The notes: generated by a model from the letters alone, not told the origin. A stretch of DNA of 64,000 bases from Bordetella parapertussis (GCA_945901825.1 CAMDMC010000001.1:124001-188000); one strand, 5' to 3'. Numbered from the stretch's first letter, positions 37,149 through 46,316 are shown. Made by a program: numbers and translations.

Positions 37149-37997
37149 ATGACAGCAACCTCTAGCGGCGCACCCCCTCAGCCCGAGTCGGGGCTAAGCA
37201 TTGGTATTTTTATTCTTGGCGACGAGATCCTTTCAGGTAAGCGAGAAGATCGGCACTTTACAAAGGCAAGGGAAATTCTCTCGACTCGCGGCCTTGGCCT
37301 TAGCTGGGTTCAGTATCTTGGAGACGACCGTCAGCGCTGCGTTTCAGCCTTTCAGCAGTCCTTTGCTTCGCAAGATCTTGTCTTTAGTTTTGGAGGAATT
37401 GGCAGCACACCGGACGACCATACTCGTCAGGCTGTTGCGAGGGCACTTAACTTACCGCTCGTTCTGCACCCGCAGGCGGAAGCTTTAATTCGACAACGCT
37501 CCGAAGAGACCGGGCAGCCATGCACACCCGAAAGGCTGCGAATGGGCGAGTTCCCCGAGGGTGCGTCAATTATCCCGAACGCCTATAACCGTATTCCTGG
37601 ATTCTCGATTCACCAGCATTACTTCTTGCCCGGATTTCCAGTCATGGCCTGGCCAATGATGGAGGCTGTACTCGATCAGAGTTATTCGACGTTTTTCTCG
37701 GAATCCTGCGAGCTCGATCAGTCACTCTTGGTTGCAGGGATTTTTGAGGCGACCGTGACCCCTTTGCTTGAACGGTTAGATAAGGCCTATCCCGATCTAC
37801 GTATCTACAGCCTTCCTTCAGCCCCTGTCCCGGGGGATTCCGGCCCAAGGCGTCTGCTTGAGTTGGGCGTGAAGGCGAGGCTTACCGCCATGCAAGGTCA
37901 GGCCGAGGAACGTCTGGGCGTGGCCTACAACGAGCTTAAGCAGGGCGTGCTCGACCTCGGCGGTCTGATCTCCAAAGAGTCCTTGGTACGCAGGTGA
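37149..37997 (+). CDS. MoCF (molybdopterin-binding) domain protein, CinA N-terminal-like
   Basis: This 282-residue protein has a MoaB/MogA-type domain at residues 17-185. GIFILGDEILSGKREDRHF and FSFGGIGSTPDDHTRQAVA are the domain signatures; the second is the pterin-binding loop. The C-terminal part (about 185-282) resembles the extension of CinA-like proteins but lacks the nicotinamide-nucleotide deamidase domain. The physiological role is unsettled. It follows hrpA by 24 bases and probably shares its transcript; a hairpin terminator follows. Confidence 0.88.
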   Translation: MTATSSGAPPQPESGLSIGIFILGDEILSGKREDRHFTKAREILSTRGLGLSWVQYLGDDRQRCVSAFQQSFASQDLVFSFGGIGSTPDDHTRQAVARALNLPLVLHPQAEALIRQRSEETGQPCTPERLRMGEFPEGASIIPNAYNRIPGFSIHQHYFLPGFPVMAWPMMEAVLDQSYSTFFSESCELDQSLLVAGIFEATVTPLLERLDKAYPDLRIYSLPSAPVPGDSGPRRLLELGVKARLTAMQGQAEERLGVAYNELKQGVLDLGGLISKESLVRR

Positions 37998-38027
37998 ACA
38001 AAGAAAATCCCATTCTCTTCAGCACTT

Positions 38028-38056
38028 AAACCCTTTTTTTCTAAAAAGGGTTTTCA
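38028..38056 (+). terminator. rho-independent terminator after the MoCF gene
   Basis: AAACCCTTTTT (38028-38038) pairs with AAAAAGGGTTT (38043-38053) across a 4-base loop. A T run extends past the stem. It lies 30 bases after the stop codon. Confidence 0.85.
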
Positions 38057-38096
38057 CAGACGAGTATAAGCTACGGAATTCAATGATTTTTTTGTT

Positions 38097-38124
38097 TTGC
38101 ACTTTTCCATAGTCTTGGTACACT
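38097..38124 (+). promoter_or_regulatory. sigma-70 promoter with extended -10 for the endopeptidase gene
   Basis: TTGCAC (38097-38102) and TACACT (38119-38124) are 16 bases apart, and TG occurs one base before the -10, as in extended -10 promoters. The predicted transcription start near 38131 is only about 2 bases before the ATG at 38133. Confidence 0.65.
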
Positions 38125-38132
38125 CCCACCCA

Positions 38133-39155
38133 ATGAGCGTTTTTTATTATTTAGGTTCCTTATTAAAAGGACGCAGGGGCGTTGGTTCTCTGCGCTTTTT
38201 TCTGCCAGGACTTGTTATTGGCCTGTCGCCAGTTGCACTTGCTGACTCGTCACGGCAGAGTCTCGAGCAACACCTTCCAGCGTCCCCGCTTATCGCTCAG
38301 GGCTCCGAGGTAGATGGGCCGTCCTCTAGGCCAATGGCCTCTGTGGTGCAGTCCGTACGCCTTAACTCCTCTGCGGCGATGGTGGTCGACCAGGTCTCAG
38401 GCCAGGTATTGATCGAGAAGAACGCAGATGCTGAGCTTCCAATTGCCTCAATTACAAAGCTCATGACTGCCCTGGTGGTGCTTGATGCGCAACTCCCGCT
38501 GGACGAGAAAGTGATCATTACTCGAAGCGACGCACGGCTTGAAAAGAATCCTCCCTCACGACTCCCCGTTGGTGCAAGGCTCACGCGTGGCGAACTTTTG
38601 CACCTGGCACTCATGTCGAGCGAGAATCGAGCAGCACAGGCCCTTGGTCGAAGCTATCCGGGTGGGCTCTCGGGCTTTGTAAGGGCAATGAATGTCAAGG
38701 CTGTGAAGCTTGGCATGGCCTCAAGTCGTTTTACTGAGCCAACTGGCCTAAATGCAGGCAATGTAAGCAGCCCGCGCGACCTCATCCGCCTGGTTGAGGA
38801 GGCCTACCTTCATCCCGAAATTCGCCGTTACTCAACAGCTAAGCAGTTAAGCATTAAGGTCAGAGGGCGCACGCTGCAGTTCCGTAACAGCAACGCTCTG
38901 GTTCGTGCCGATCGCTGGGATCTTGGGCTTTCAAAGACAGGCTTCATTCGCGATGCGGGGCGGTGCCTTGTAATGCAGGCCGAGGTTGAAAGCCGTCCGG
39001 TCATTATTGTGATCCTTGACGCGCAGGGTAAGCGGCACCGCGTTCGCGATGCGGAGACCATTCGCAAGGTTCTTATTCAGAAGGCTGTTGCGCCCGCCGT
39101 AGAAGATCGCTCCAAAACAGGGGTAGAGCAGTCGTTGGTCCGCAATCCTGTTTAG
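38133..39155 (+). CDS. pbpG: D-alanyl-D-alanine endopeptidase (PBP7 family)
   Basis: This penicillin-binding serine peptidase of the S11 family cleaves peptide cross-links in peptidoglycan in the periplasm. From the ATG at 38133 it has 340 residues. A signal peptide (LRFFLPGLVIGLSPVALA) precedes the mature protein. The catalytic SxxK is SITK, the SxN motif is SSEN, and KTG is in LGLSKTGFIRDAG. The N-terminal spacer before the domain is unusually long. The frame is open 12 codons upstream, but those codons overlap the predicted promoter. Confidence 0.93.
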   Translation: MSVFYYLGSLLKGRRGVGSLRFFLPGLVIGLSPVALADSSRQSLEQHLPASPLIAQGSEVDGPSSRPMASVVQSVRLNSSAAMVVDQVSGQVLIEKNADAELPIASITKLMTALVVLDAQLPLDEKVIITRSDARLEKNPPSRLPVGARLTRGELLHLALMSSENRAAQALGRSYPGGLSGFVRAMNVKAVKLGMASSRFTEPTGLNAGNVSSPRDLIRLVEEAYLHPEIRRYSTAKQLSIKVRGRTLQFRNSNALVRADRWDLGLSKTGFIRDAGRCLVMQAEVESRPVIIVILDAQGKRHRVRDAETIRKVLIQKAVAPAVEDRSKTGVEQSLVRNPV

Positions 39156-39229
39156 ATGAAGTTGTTGAACGTCGGTTAGGACTAATTCGGTTGGGCCTTA
39201 TGCGGCCAGGGAGTGTTCTCGTTCAACAG

Positions 39230-40063
39230 TCAACGGTCAGCAGACTCTTGAAGATTTGTTCCAAAGCCAATCGATTCTGAAATCTGAAAAGCTGTTTTTT
39301 TCAATGCGTCCACCCAGCCATCGTTGGCTCGATCAGCCGGGGCCGATATCGATAGCCCCGCCACAATTCGGCCTGCATCGTCTTGTATTGCCGCCGCAAT
39401 GCACCGAACGCCCAGTTCCAGCTCCTCGTTATCGCGCGCAAAGCCGTGGTTACGAACGTCCTGCAGCTCCAACTCGAGCCGTGATACCTCTGTGATGCTG
39501 TTTCGGGTCTGCCCCGAAAGCCCAGTACGCATGGCGTAAGACCGCACAGCCCGCATCTCCTCGTGGGCCAGGAAGAGTTTTCCGGTAGAAGTTAAATGAA
39601 GGGGGGCTCTGCCGCCAATGGCGCGCACCACCTGCATCCCCGATCGCTCGCTCACGGCCCGTTCTACGTAGACAATTTCATCGCCCTGACGCACTGACAA
39701 GTTCACCGTTTCGCCTGTGAGTCGGTGCAGTTCTCGCATGGGCGTTGCGGCCGCATCGCGGATGTTAAGGCGGGTCTTCACAAGATTACCGAGCTCTAGA
39801 AGACGCATGCCAAGCTGGTAGAGACCCGGCTCGGTGCGGTCGACCATACGGGCCAGAACAAGGTCGTTCAGAATGCGGTGGGCCGTTGATGGATGCAGGC
39901 CGGTCTGGCTTGAGAGATCCTTGAGCGAAACGGGGTCCGACTGGCGCGCAAGGGCGTCGAGCAGGGCGTTCATGCGTTCAATAACCTGGATCGCAGGCCG
40001 GGCAGGCACAATTGGCTGAGCGGTTGGTGGCATGCCGGTAATCTTAGACGAAGTTAAGCTCAT
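39230..40063 (-). CDS. IclR family transcriptional regulator
   Basis: This 277-residue DNA-binding regulator has an N-terminal winged helix (about residues 20-80: SLKDLSSQTGLHPSTAHRILNDL) and a C-terminal GAF-like effector domain (IVYVERAV, LHLTSTGKLFLA, RCIAAAIQDDAGRIVAGLSISAP). I start it at the ATG at 40063; an ATG at 40033 is also possible, and the longer open frame to 40429 runs through lutA and is not IclR-like. It is divergent from lutA with 48 bases between, so it probably controls lutAB. LutR/LldR regulators elsewhere are GntR-type, so this is a different arrangement. Confidence 0.92.
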   Translation of the reverse strand: MSLTSSKITGMPPTAQPIVPARPAIQVIERMNALLDALARQSDPVSLKDLSSQTGLHPSTAHRILNDLVLARMVDRTEPGLYQLGMRLLELGNLVKTRLNIRDAAATPMRELHRLTGETVNLSVRQGDEIVYVERAVSERSGMQVVRAIGGRAPLHLTSTGKLFLAHEEMRAVRSYAMRTGLSGQTRNSITEVSRLELELQDVRNHGFARDNEELELGVRCIAAAIQDDAGRIVAGLSISAPADRANDGWVDALKKTAFQISESIGFGTNLQESADR

Positions 40064-40111
40064 TGACGCTCGGGTGGTGGCACAATGAGACCAAATTAAG
40101 GATGTCAGACT

Positions 40112-40858
40112 ATGGTCGCTCTTGCGAACAATCCTCGTATTGCCCTTTTTGTTACATGCCTGGTCGATCTTATGCGGCCGGAAATTGGCTTTGCAACCAT
40201 AAAGCTTCTGGAGCATGCTGGTTGTGAAGTGGTTGTTCCCCCCGACCAGACCTGTTGTGGCCAGCCAGCCTACAATTCGGGCGATCGTCGAAGCGCCCAT
40301 CGCCTTGCCGAGCGCGTGCTCGAGCAGCTCGAGGGCTATGACTACGTGGTCATTCCGTCGGGTTCCTGCGCGGGCATGATCAAAGTGCATTACGCCGACC
40401 TCTTCTCGGACGACCCGGGTCTCAAGCACAGGCTTGTCGACCTCGGACCCCGTATTTACGAGCTCTCAGACTTCTTGGCCAATGTCATGCAGGTGGAAAA
40501 CGTACCGGGAAAACTCTCTGCAGCCGTGACCTACCATGACAGCTGCAATGGCCTGCGTGAGCTAGGTGTCTGCGCGCAGCCTCGGCAGTTGCTAAAACTC
40601 ATTCCTGGTGTCGAAGTACGCGAGATGAAAGATGCCCGTGCCTGTTGCGGCTTTGGTGGAACCTTCTCTCTGAAATACGGTGCGATCTCCTCGGCTATCG
40701 TTGACGAAAAAATTGGCAATATTCAGGCCACATCTGCCCAGGCGGTTGTACTTGGGGACCTCGGCTGCATTTTAAATATCGAAGGCCGACTGCGTCGCCT
40801 AGGTGACGACAAGACCCAGGTGCTGCATATTGCCCAAGTGCTCGCAGGGGAGGTCTAG
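40112..40858 (+). CDS. lutA: L-lactate oxidation complex subunit A (LutA/LldE, CCG-domain Fe-S protein)
   Basis: LutA is a subunit of the LutABC iron-sulfur L-lactate dehydrogenase. The 248-residue protein has two cysteine-rich CCG domains: the first ends DQTCCGQPAYNSG, the second has YHDSCNGLRELGV and ARACCGFGGTFSLKYG. CCG cysteines bind Fe-S clusters or heterodisulfide-type substrates. It is separated from lutB by 3 bases. Glycolate oxidase GlcF also has CCG domains, but the pairing with lutB points to the Lut system. Confidence 0.92.
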   Translation: MVALANNPRIALFVTCLVDLMRPEIGFATIKLLEHAGCEVVVPPDQTCCGQPAYNSGDRRSAHRLAERVLEQLEGYDYVVIPSGSCAGMIKVHYADLFSDDPGLKHRLVDLGPRIYELSDFLANVMQVENVPGKLSAAVTYHDSCNGLRELGVCAQPRQLLKLIPGVEVREMKDARACCGFGGTFSLKYGAISSAIVDEKIGNIQATSAQAVVLGDLGCILNIEGRLRRLGDDKTQVLHIAQVLAGEV

Positions 40859-40861
40859 GCT

Positions 40862-42286
40862 ATGCAAGTTCAGTCCCTGCATTTCCACTCGCGCTCGGAA
40901 CTTAAGTTACAAGACGAACGGCTTCAGAAAAACCTTCGCCGCCTTGCAGATAAGTTTGTTTCTGCCCGTGCCCAGGCCATGACTGAAATTGACTTCGATG
41001 CCACCCGCGATGCGGCCGTTGAGCGTCGCAACAGAGCTATTCAGAACCTTGACGTCTGGCTTGAACTGTTTGAAAAGAAGGCAACCGAAAGAGGCGCCAC
41101 TGTCTTATTTGCTGAATCTGCTGCTCAGGCATCTGAAATTGTTGTTAGCCTGGCCAAGCGTCACGATGCCAAAACCGTCATCAAATCGAAGTCGATGGTC
41201 TCTGAGGAAATGGCGCTTAACGAAGCACTGCAACGGGCAGGTGTTGAGCCAGTGGAAACCGACCTTGGCGAGTACATCCTACAAATTAACGACAACGAGC
41301 CGCCCAGTCACATCATTGCCCCCGTCATTCACAAAGACAAGGAAGAGATTGCCGATCTCTTTTCACAGGTCCATAACAAGCCCCGTCTTGACGACATACC
41401 TGAACTCGCGCGAGAGGCACGTCAGCAGCTTAGGCCTAAGTTTTTAAGCGCTGATATGGGTGTTACCGGGGGCAATTTCGTTATTGCGGAGACAGGCTCT
41501 GTTGCCCTGGTAACCAATGAAGGCAATGAAGGCATGTGCACCATCATGCCCAAGGTTCATGTGGTGGTAACCGGGATTGAAAAGGTCTTGCCCACGCTTG
41601 AAGATTTCGCCACCATGGCCCGTCTGCTTACGCGCTCGGCAACGGGGCAGTCCATTTCCAACTACGTGTCTTTGCTAACCGGCGTCCGTGCAAAGGGTGA
41701 GCCCGATGGCCCAGACCATCTTTATTTCGTACTCGTTGACGGTGGCCGTTCGGGTCTTCTTGGCAGTGAGTTTGAAGAGATGCTCCGTTGCATTCGATGT
41801 GGCGCCTGCATGAACCATTGCCCGGTTTACCAGAAAATTGGCGGTCACGCCTATGGCTGGGTCTATCCCGGCCCGATGGGGGCTGTTTTAACGCCTTCCT
41901 ATGCCGGCCTTGAGAATTCCCTCGATCTGCCCCAGGCGGCGACCTTGTGTGGTGAGTGCCATGTGGTCTGCCCCGTAAAAATTCCTCTACCCGACTTATT
42001 ACGAAAACTGCGGGAGCGTCAGTTCGACCGACACCTTAGGCCCTGGCGCGAGCGTTGGGCGCTATGGGCTTGGGGTTTTGTGGCCATGCGTCCTCATCTG
42101 TACAGGCTTATTTTTGGCGTTACCAACAGGGCTTTGAGAATCATGGCGCGCGGTCGAGGCTATATTGCCTTTCTTCCCCTCGGGTCTGGCTGGTCAAGGT
42201 TTCGCGACTTGCCTGTCCCGAAAGGCAAGAACTTTGCCGATCGTTACGCGCTTTGGAAATCCTCCAGGCCAGAAACTAGGTCGTGA
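40862..42286 (+). CDS. lutB: L-lactate oxidation complex subunit B (LutB/LldF, LUD domain and [4Fe-4S] ferredoxin)
   Basis: This 474-residue subunit has an N-terminal LUD domain (about 60-300; MGVTGGNFVIAETGSVALV) and a ferredoxin-like C-terminal region: CIRCGACMNHCPVY, then CGECHVVCPVKIPL. Electrons from lactate would pass through these clusters. The C-terminal 60 residues are Arg-rich with a hydrophobic segment. It ends inside the convergent pyrD gene, overlapping 43 bases. lutC, which usually follows, is missing. Confidence 0.93.
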   Translation: MQVQSLHFHSRSELKLQDERLQKNLRRLADKFVSARAQAMTEIDFDATRDAAVERRNRAIQNLDVWLELFEKKATERGATVLFAESAAQASEIVVSLAKRHDAKTVIKSKSMVSEEMALNEALQRAGVEPVETDLGEYILQINDNEPPSHIIAPVIHKDKEEIADLFSQVHNKPRLDDIPELAREARQQLRPKFLSADMGVTGGNFVIAETGSVALVTNEGNEGMCTIMPKVHVVVTGIEKVLPTLEDFATMARLLTRSATGQSISNYVSLLTGVRAKGEPDGPDHLYFVLVDGGRSGLLGSEFEEMLRCIRCGACMNHCPVYQKIGGHAYGWVYPGPMGAVLTPSYAGLENSLDLPQAATLCGECHVVCPVKIPLPDLLRKLRERQFDRHLRPWRERWALWAWGFVAMRPHLYRLIFGVTNRALRIMARGRGYIAFLPLGSGWSRFRDLPVPKGKNFADRYALWKSSRPETRS

Positions 42287-43323
42287 ACCAGTCGAGGGCC
42301 TTTGTAAATAAGACCTGAGTAGACCTGAATAAGGTCGGCGCCCGACTTTACTTTTGCTCGACCGTCTTCTGCATTCATGATGCCACCGACGCCAATCAGG
42401 CTGGTGTCGGGGCCCAGTAGCCCACGAAGTTTGCGAAGGACCGCACTGGATTGAATAGAAAGTGGTGCCCCCGACAGCCCACCTTGTTCCTGTGCATGAT
42501 CAAGCCCTTTAATAAGCGATTTATCAACCGTTGTATTGGTGGCCACAACGCCTTCGATTTCGAAGTGTTGAATGAGCTTTGCAATGGCCTCGATGCCATC
42601 ATCATCAAGGTCTGGGGCAATCTTCACAAACAGCGGAACCTCTTTTGCATTGGTCTGGCGCAGCCTTGCCTGCTCCCGTTTTAGACTGTGCAAAAGTGTC
42701 TGAAGCATGTCTTGCGACTGAAGGTCCCGGAGGTTTTGCGTATTGGGTGAGGAGATGTTTATGGTGATGTAATCGGCCCATGGGTAAACAGCCTGCAGGC
42801 AGATAAGGTAGTCGTCGACCGCCCGATCGACAGGTGTGCTGGCATTCTTGCCAATATTAAGGCCAAGCACCCCTTTTTTCTCAGCCACCCAGCGCGATGA
42901 CTTTACGTTGTTCAAGAACGCGTCAAGACCCAGGTTGTTGAACCCAAACCGGTTAATAATGCCTTGCGCTTTCGGAACTCGAAAGAGTCTTGGTCTGGGA
43001 TTACCGGGCTGCGGCCGTGGGGTGACGGTACCTACCTCAATAAACCCAAATCCGAAGCAGCCCAGTGCGTCGATAAACTCCGCATTTTTATCAAGGCCTG
43101 CGGCAAGGCCAACGGGGTTTGGAAACTGCAGCCCAGCAACACGCCTGACCGAAGACGGCAGGGGGCAGGCGCGAGGAAGAAGCCAGGGGGCCCAGCGGCT
43201 AAGCCGGTTTAAAGAGCCAAAACTAAGGTGGTGAGAGGTTTCGGGGTCAAGCTGAAAAAGAAGTGGGCGAAGGGCTGGGTAGAGCTGCCAGAGCCAGTGC
43301 AGACTTCCGCGGCTTGCTGTCAT
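42244..43323 (-). CDS. pyrD: dihydroorotate dehydrogenase (quinone), class 2
   Basis: This membrane-associated FMN enzyme oxidises dihydroorotate with quinone in pyrimidine synthesis. From the ATG at 43323 it has 359 residues and the class 2 N-terminal helix ([20 protein letters not shown]). FMN/substrate motifs are [30 protein letters not shown] (catalytic Ser in class 2) and IGVGGI. The start overlaps the bpt stop as ATGA. The frame is open to 43491, but the extra residues lie within bpt and are not PyrD-like. Its end overlaps lutB by 43 bases. Confidence 0.95.
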   Translation of the reverse strand: MTASRGSLHWLWQLYPALRPLLFQLDPETSHHLSFGSLNRLSRWAPWLLPRACPLPSSVRRVAGLQFPNPVGLAAGLDKNAEFIDALGCFGFGFIEVGTVTPRPQPGNPRPRLFRVPKAQGIINRFGFNNLGLDAFLNNVKSSRWVAEKKGVLGLNIGKNASTPVDRAVDDYLICLQAVYPWADYITINISSPNTQNLRDLQSQDMLQTLLHSLKREQARLRQTNAKEVPLFVKIAPDLDDDGIEAIAKLIQHFEIEGVVATNTTVDKSLIKGLDHAQEQGGLSGAPLSIQSSAVLRKLRGLLGPDTSLIGVGGIMNAEDGRAKVKSGADLIQVYSGLIYKGPRLVHDLVSGLEDFQSA

Positions 43324-44075
43324 GCGCTGTCTTGGGGCTCTTGAAGGTCTTGAACACGACGCCATTGTCCATACACGAGCATTTCTGATGGCCTGAAACC
43401 CGCCTTGTAGGCCATTTTCTTGCTGCCTGAAATCCAGTAACCCAAGTAAAGGTAATTTAGCCCGAGTCGCTGGCATTCTAAAATCTGCCACAAGATGCCG
43501 TAGGTACCAAAAGAGTTCTGCGGCTTTAAGGGGTTGTAGAAGGTGTACACGGCCGACAGCCCGTCTGGGAGTCGGTCGACGATGCTCACCATGGCGAGCT
43601 CACCGTCAGGCTGTCGAAAGCTTATAAGCTCGGTGGAGACGCGGCTTTGAAGCAGAAACTGCGCGTATTGGTCTCTGCTGTCTTGATCCATCCCACCGCC
43701 AGCATGACGATGGGACTGGTAGGTTTGGTAGAGCCGATAGTGTTCGTCGCGAAACTGCAGGGGCTCTCGTTGAATAAGAAGCTGGTCTTCGTGCCGTCGC
43801 AGCAGGCGTCTTTGCGTTCTGTTTGCCTCAAATTCGCCCACCGGAATGCGCAAGGGGATGCACTCTCTGCAGCCATCGCAGTAGGGCCTGTAGGCGAAGG
43901 CCCCGCTGCGACGAAAGCCCATTTGAACCAAGTCTCCGTAGAGCTCCGACGTAATAAGGTGGTTCGGGGTTGCGACCTGAGAGCGGGCCTTGCGGGATGA
44001 TAAATAGCTGCATGCATACGGCGCAGTTACGTAAAACTGCAGGGTTGCAACGGGAAGGTCTCGGAGGCTTGACAT
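43320..44075 (-). CDS. bpt: aspartate/glutamate leucyltransferase (N-degron tagging)
   Basis: Bpt adds Leu from Leu-tRNA to proteins bearing N-terminal Asp or Glu, making ClpS substrates. The 251-residue product starts [24 protein letters not shown], with the [13 protein letters not shown] cysteine region and the GNAT-like end [17 protein letters not shown]. The ATG at 44075 lies 2 bases after the aat stop. ClpS and ClpA are encoded in the same window at 6.7-9.4 kb, so the tagging and decoding parts of the N-degron pathway are both present. Confidence 0.95.
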   Translation of the reverse strand: MSSLRDLPVATLQFYVTAPYACSYLSSRKARSQVATPNHLITSELYGDLVQMGFRRSGAFAYRPYCDGCRECIPLRIPVGEFEANRTQRRLLRRHEDQLLIQREPLQFRDEHYRLYQTYQSHRHAGGGMDQDSRDQYAQFLLQSRVSTELISFRQPDGELAMVSIVDRLPDGLSAVYTFYNPLKPQNSFGTYGILWQILECQRLGLNYLYLGYWISGSKKMAYKAGFRPSEMLVYGQWRRVQDLQEPQDSA

Positions 44076-44077
44076 GG

Positions 44078-44821
44078 TTATTCCATCCAGAGTGTAAGTC
44101 TGGGCGGGGTCTCTTGCCAAGGAAACCCCGGTTTTTCTGTTTCCTTTGTTAAGACCGACTCAAACAGCTGGCGTGTTAGGGGTCGAGCCCCAAGAAACTC
44201 GAGGTGCTGCGTTTGCTGTTGGCAGTCGATGTACTGACCGCCATGCTCTTTTGCCCACTGCACAAGCATGGCTAGGCAAATTTTTGAGGCGTTTGTCTCT
44301 AGGCTCACCATGCTCTCACCAAAGAGCATCCGACCAATGCTTACAAGGTAAAGGCCACCCACAAGCCTGTCCTCTCGGAAGAGCTCAAGGCTGTGCGAGA
44401 GCCCACGATCTTGAAGCTTCTGATAGTTCTGAATAATGGCGGGGGTAATCCAGCTGCCGTTCTGTCCTTGTCTGGGGGCGGCACATTGCGCCAGGACTCT
44501 CTGAAAGCAGCTGTCGACGCGAAGTTCGTAATGCCTCTCGACTGCCTGACGAATGGTCTTCCTGAGTGATCGTCTGCATTGAAAGTCGTTCAACTGCAGC
44601 ACCATTCGTGGGTTTGGTGTCCACCATAGAACCGGTTCACCGGGGCCCGACCAAGGGAATATGCCGTTACGGTAGGCCCTCTCGAGCATCTCGGGGTTAA
44701 GAGACTGGCTTGCTGCTACAAGCCCATTGGCGCCGTGCTGATCGGTTAATGCGCGAGCACTTGATGGAAAGGCATCGCCTGGTTCTATCCAAGGAAGTCG
44801 AATAGGCGATGGCTCGGTCAT
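44078..44821 (-). CDS. aat: leucyl/phenylalanyl-tRNA-protein transferase
   Basis: Aat adds Leu or Phe to proteins with N-terminal Arg or Lys, creating N-degrons read by ClpS. Its 247 residues carry [38 protein letters not shown] and a C-terminal half typical of the family. It is followed 2 bases later by bpt and preceded by the Nudix gene, a common arrangement in betaproteobacteria. Confidence 0.96.
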   Translation of the reverse strand: MTEPSPIRLPWIEPGDAFPSSARALTDQHGANGLVAASQSLNPEMLERAYRNGIFPWSGPGEPVLWWTPNPRMVLQLNDFQCRRSLRKTIRQAVERHYELRVDSCFQRVLAQCAAPRQGQNGSWITPAIIQNYQKLQDRGLSHSLELFREDRLVGGLYLVSIGRMLFGESMVSLETNASKICLAMLVQWAKEHGGQYIDCQQQTQHLEFLGARPLTRQLFESVLTKETEKPGFPWQETPPRLTLWME

Positions 44822-44829
44822 GGGTCTTT

Positions 44830-45360
44830 TTAACGCATGCTCTGATGATCGACGGGCAGTGAGTAGTGGACCTGTCGATCTTTTAAGAAGTGTCGAAGGG
44901 CGGCCTCGACAGAGCGAAAGGCAATCTCTTCCCAGGGAATCTCGTGCTCGTAAAAGAGCCGGGCCTCAAGCGATTCCTCGCCGGGATCAAGGCTTTCGGA
45001 GGCCATTTCTGCAAGGTAGAAGAGGTGCACCTGGTTAGCAACGACAACATCGTAGACGGCCATAAGCTTAATGGGCCTAACCTGAGCACCTGCCTCCTCC
45101 AGCGTTTCACGCAGGGCGCCTTCTTGCGTAGTTTCGTTTAACTCCATAAAACCAGCGGGCAATGTCCACTTGCCGCTTCGCGGCTCGATGGCACGACGAC
45201 ATAGAAGAATTTTGTCGTTGAAGTAGGCAACCGTGCCAACAACAAGTTTGGGATTTTCGTAATGAATCTCCCCGCACTGAGTGCAGACATGACGCATGCG
45301 GTTGTCGTTGACTGGAATCGTCGGGCGGGTCTGCGCAGCGCAGCGAGAGCAAAAGTTCAT
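44830..45360 (-). CDS. Nudix hydrolase with N-terminal zinc ribbon
   Basis: This 176-residue pyrophosphohydrolase carries the Nudix box GFMELNETTQEGALRETLEE and AGA after it. The N-terminal zinc ribbon is CSRC (residues 4-7) and CTQC (residues 26-29), as in NudC-like and related Nudix enzymes; the following YENPKLVVGT is typical. It is shorter than true NudC (about 260), so the substrate is not certain. It is the first gene of the Nudix-aat-bpt-pyrD run, with 8 bases to aat. Confidence 0.92.
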   Translation of the reverse strand: MNFCSRCAAQTRPTIPVNDNRMRHVCTQCGEIHYENPKLVVGTVAYFNDKILLCRRAIEPRSGKWTLPAGFMELNETTQEGALRETLEEAGAQVRPIKLMAVYDVVVANQVHLFYLAEMASESLDPGEESLEARLFYEHEIPWEEIAFRSVEAALRHFLKDRQVHYSLPVDHQSMR

Positions 45361-45412
45361 GCGCTATTCTAAGCTTGCTGTCTCCCGAATTGTTGTATAG
45401 TTCAAAGCTCGG

Positions 45413-45489
<77 letters not shown>

Positions 45490-45618
45490 ACTTTCCAAAT
45501 GACAAACTGGTATTCACTTATTACCTTCGGGTGCAGCGACTCTGAAGATCGTATCTGGGGGCTTGCTGCGCCCTGGGTCGAAACCCTCGTAAATAATCAG
45601 TAGGGAGGGAGAAGACGT

Positions 45619-45828
45619 ATGAAGGAATGGTTGCTTATTGTCTGGATTGGGACCACCACGAACTTTACGGTTATGGAACGGCATTTATCTGAAGAGTCGT
45701 GCAACCAGTCCGCTGAGAAGTTAAAGGCAACCACCGACCCCAAGTTCACCGTGGAATGCTCGGCAGATCTGCGCGAGGGCCGCTCTCAGCTGCCGAAGCC
45801 CTTCGGCTCAGGAGGTGTGGCCAAGTAG
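45619..45828 (+). CDS. small hypothetical protein, 69 aa
   Basis: I do not recognise this protein. A strong purine-rich site (GGGAGGGAG) precedes the ATG. The N-terminus (LLIVWIGTTTNFTV) may be a short secretion or membrane segment, followed by an acidic helical stretch with Cys33 and Cys48. It sits between tRNA-fMet and the MaoC gene, on the same strand as both. The coding call rests on the ribosome site and the codon pattern. Confidence 0.6.
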   Translation: MKEWLLIVWIGTTTNFTVMERHLSEESCNQSAEKLKATTDPKFTVECSADLREGRSQLPKPFGSGGVAK

Positions 45829-45870
45829 GCGGGGTACACTAGGCGCTCTGCCCACCCCAGGGATTACCCT

Positions 45871-46308
45871 ATGGCAATGAACACGCTTTTTGAGGAGATC
45901 GCCGTTGGGCAGTCGGCAAGCCTGTCCACAGCCCTCACCCAAGACATACTGGATGCTTTTGTAAAGGTGTCGGGCGACTGCAATCCCGCTCATACCGACC
46001 CAAGCTACGCGGCGTCCACGCCATTGAAAGCGGTGGTCGGCCATGGCATTTGGACAGCAAGCATTATTTCGCGCATCTTGGGCACCAGGTTCCCAGGGCC
46101 CGGCACGATTTACTTGGGACAGACTTTAAAGTTCAAGCGGCCCGTCTACCTCGGCGATGAAATCACCGGAACCGTCACGGTCTCTCAGAAGGACGAGAAG
46201 GGCAAGGTCTGGCTAGAGACGACGGTAACGAACCAAAAGGGCGAGACCGTTCTTGAGGGGGAGGCCGTTATTCTTGCCCCCACCCGTCGCTATGCCCTTC
46301 CAGGCTAG
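45871..46308 (+). CDS. MaoC-like (R)-specific enoyl-CoA hydratase
   Basis: This 145-residue hotdog-fold hydratase is of the PhaJ type, predicted to hydrate trans-2-enoyl-CoA to (R)-3-hydroxyacyl-CoA. Asp36 and His41 in SGDCNPAHTDPSYA are the catalytic pair. GHGIWTASIISRILGTRFPGPG is also family-typical. It could serve polyhydroxyalkanoate or fatty acid metabolism, but no pha gene is nearby. It converges on the second RND gene with 8 bases between stops. Confidence 0.9.
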   Translation: MAMNTLFEEIAVGQSASLSTALTQDILDAFVKVSGDCNPAHTDPSYAASTPLKAVVGHGIWTASIISRILGTRFPGPGTIYLGQTLKFKRPVYLGDEITGTVTVSQKDEKGKVWLETTVTNQKGETVLEGEAVILAPTRRYALPG

Positions 46309-46316
46309 CGACTGTC

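Noticed and set aside
40064..40429. N-terminal extension of the IclR frame
   Set aside because: The extra residues come from antisense of lutA and bear no similarity to IclR proteins.
43324..43491. N-terminal extension of the pyrD frame
   Set aside because: It lies within bpt; the ATGA overlap at 43320-43323 gives the normal PyrD start.
45490..45618. A second tRNA or small RNA after tRNA-fMet
   Set aside because: No cloverleaf can be folded and there is no terminator hairpin.
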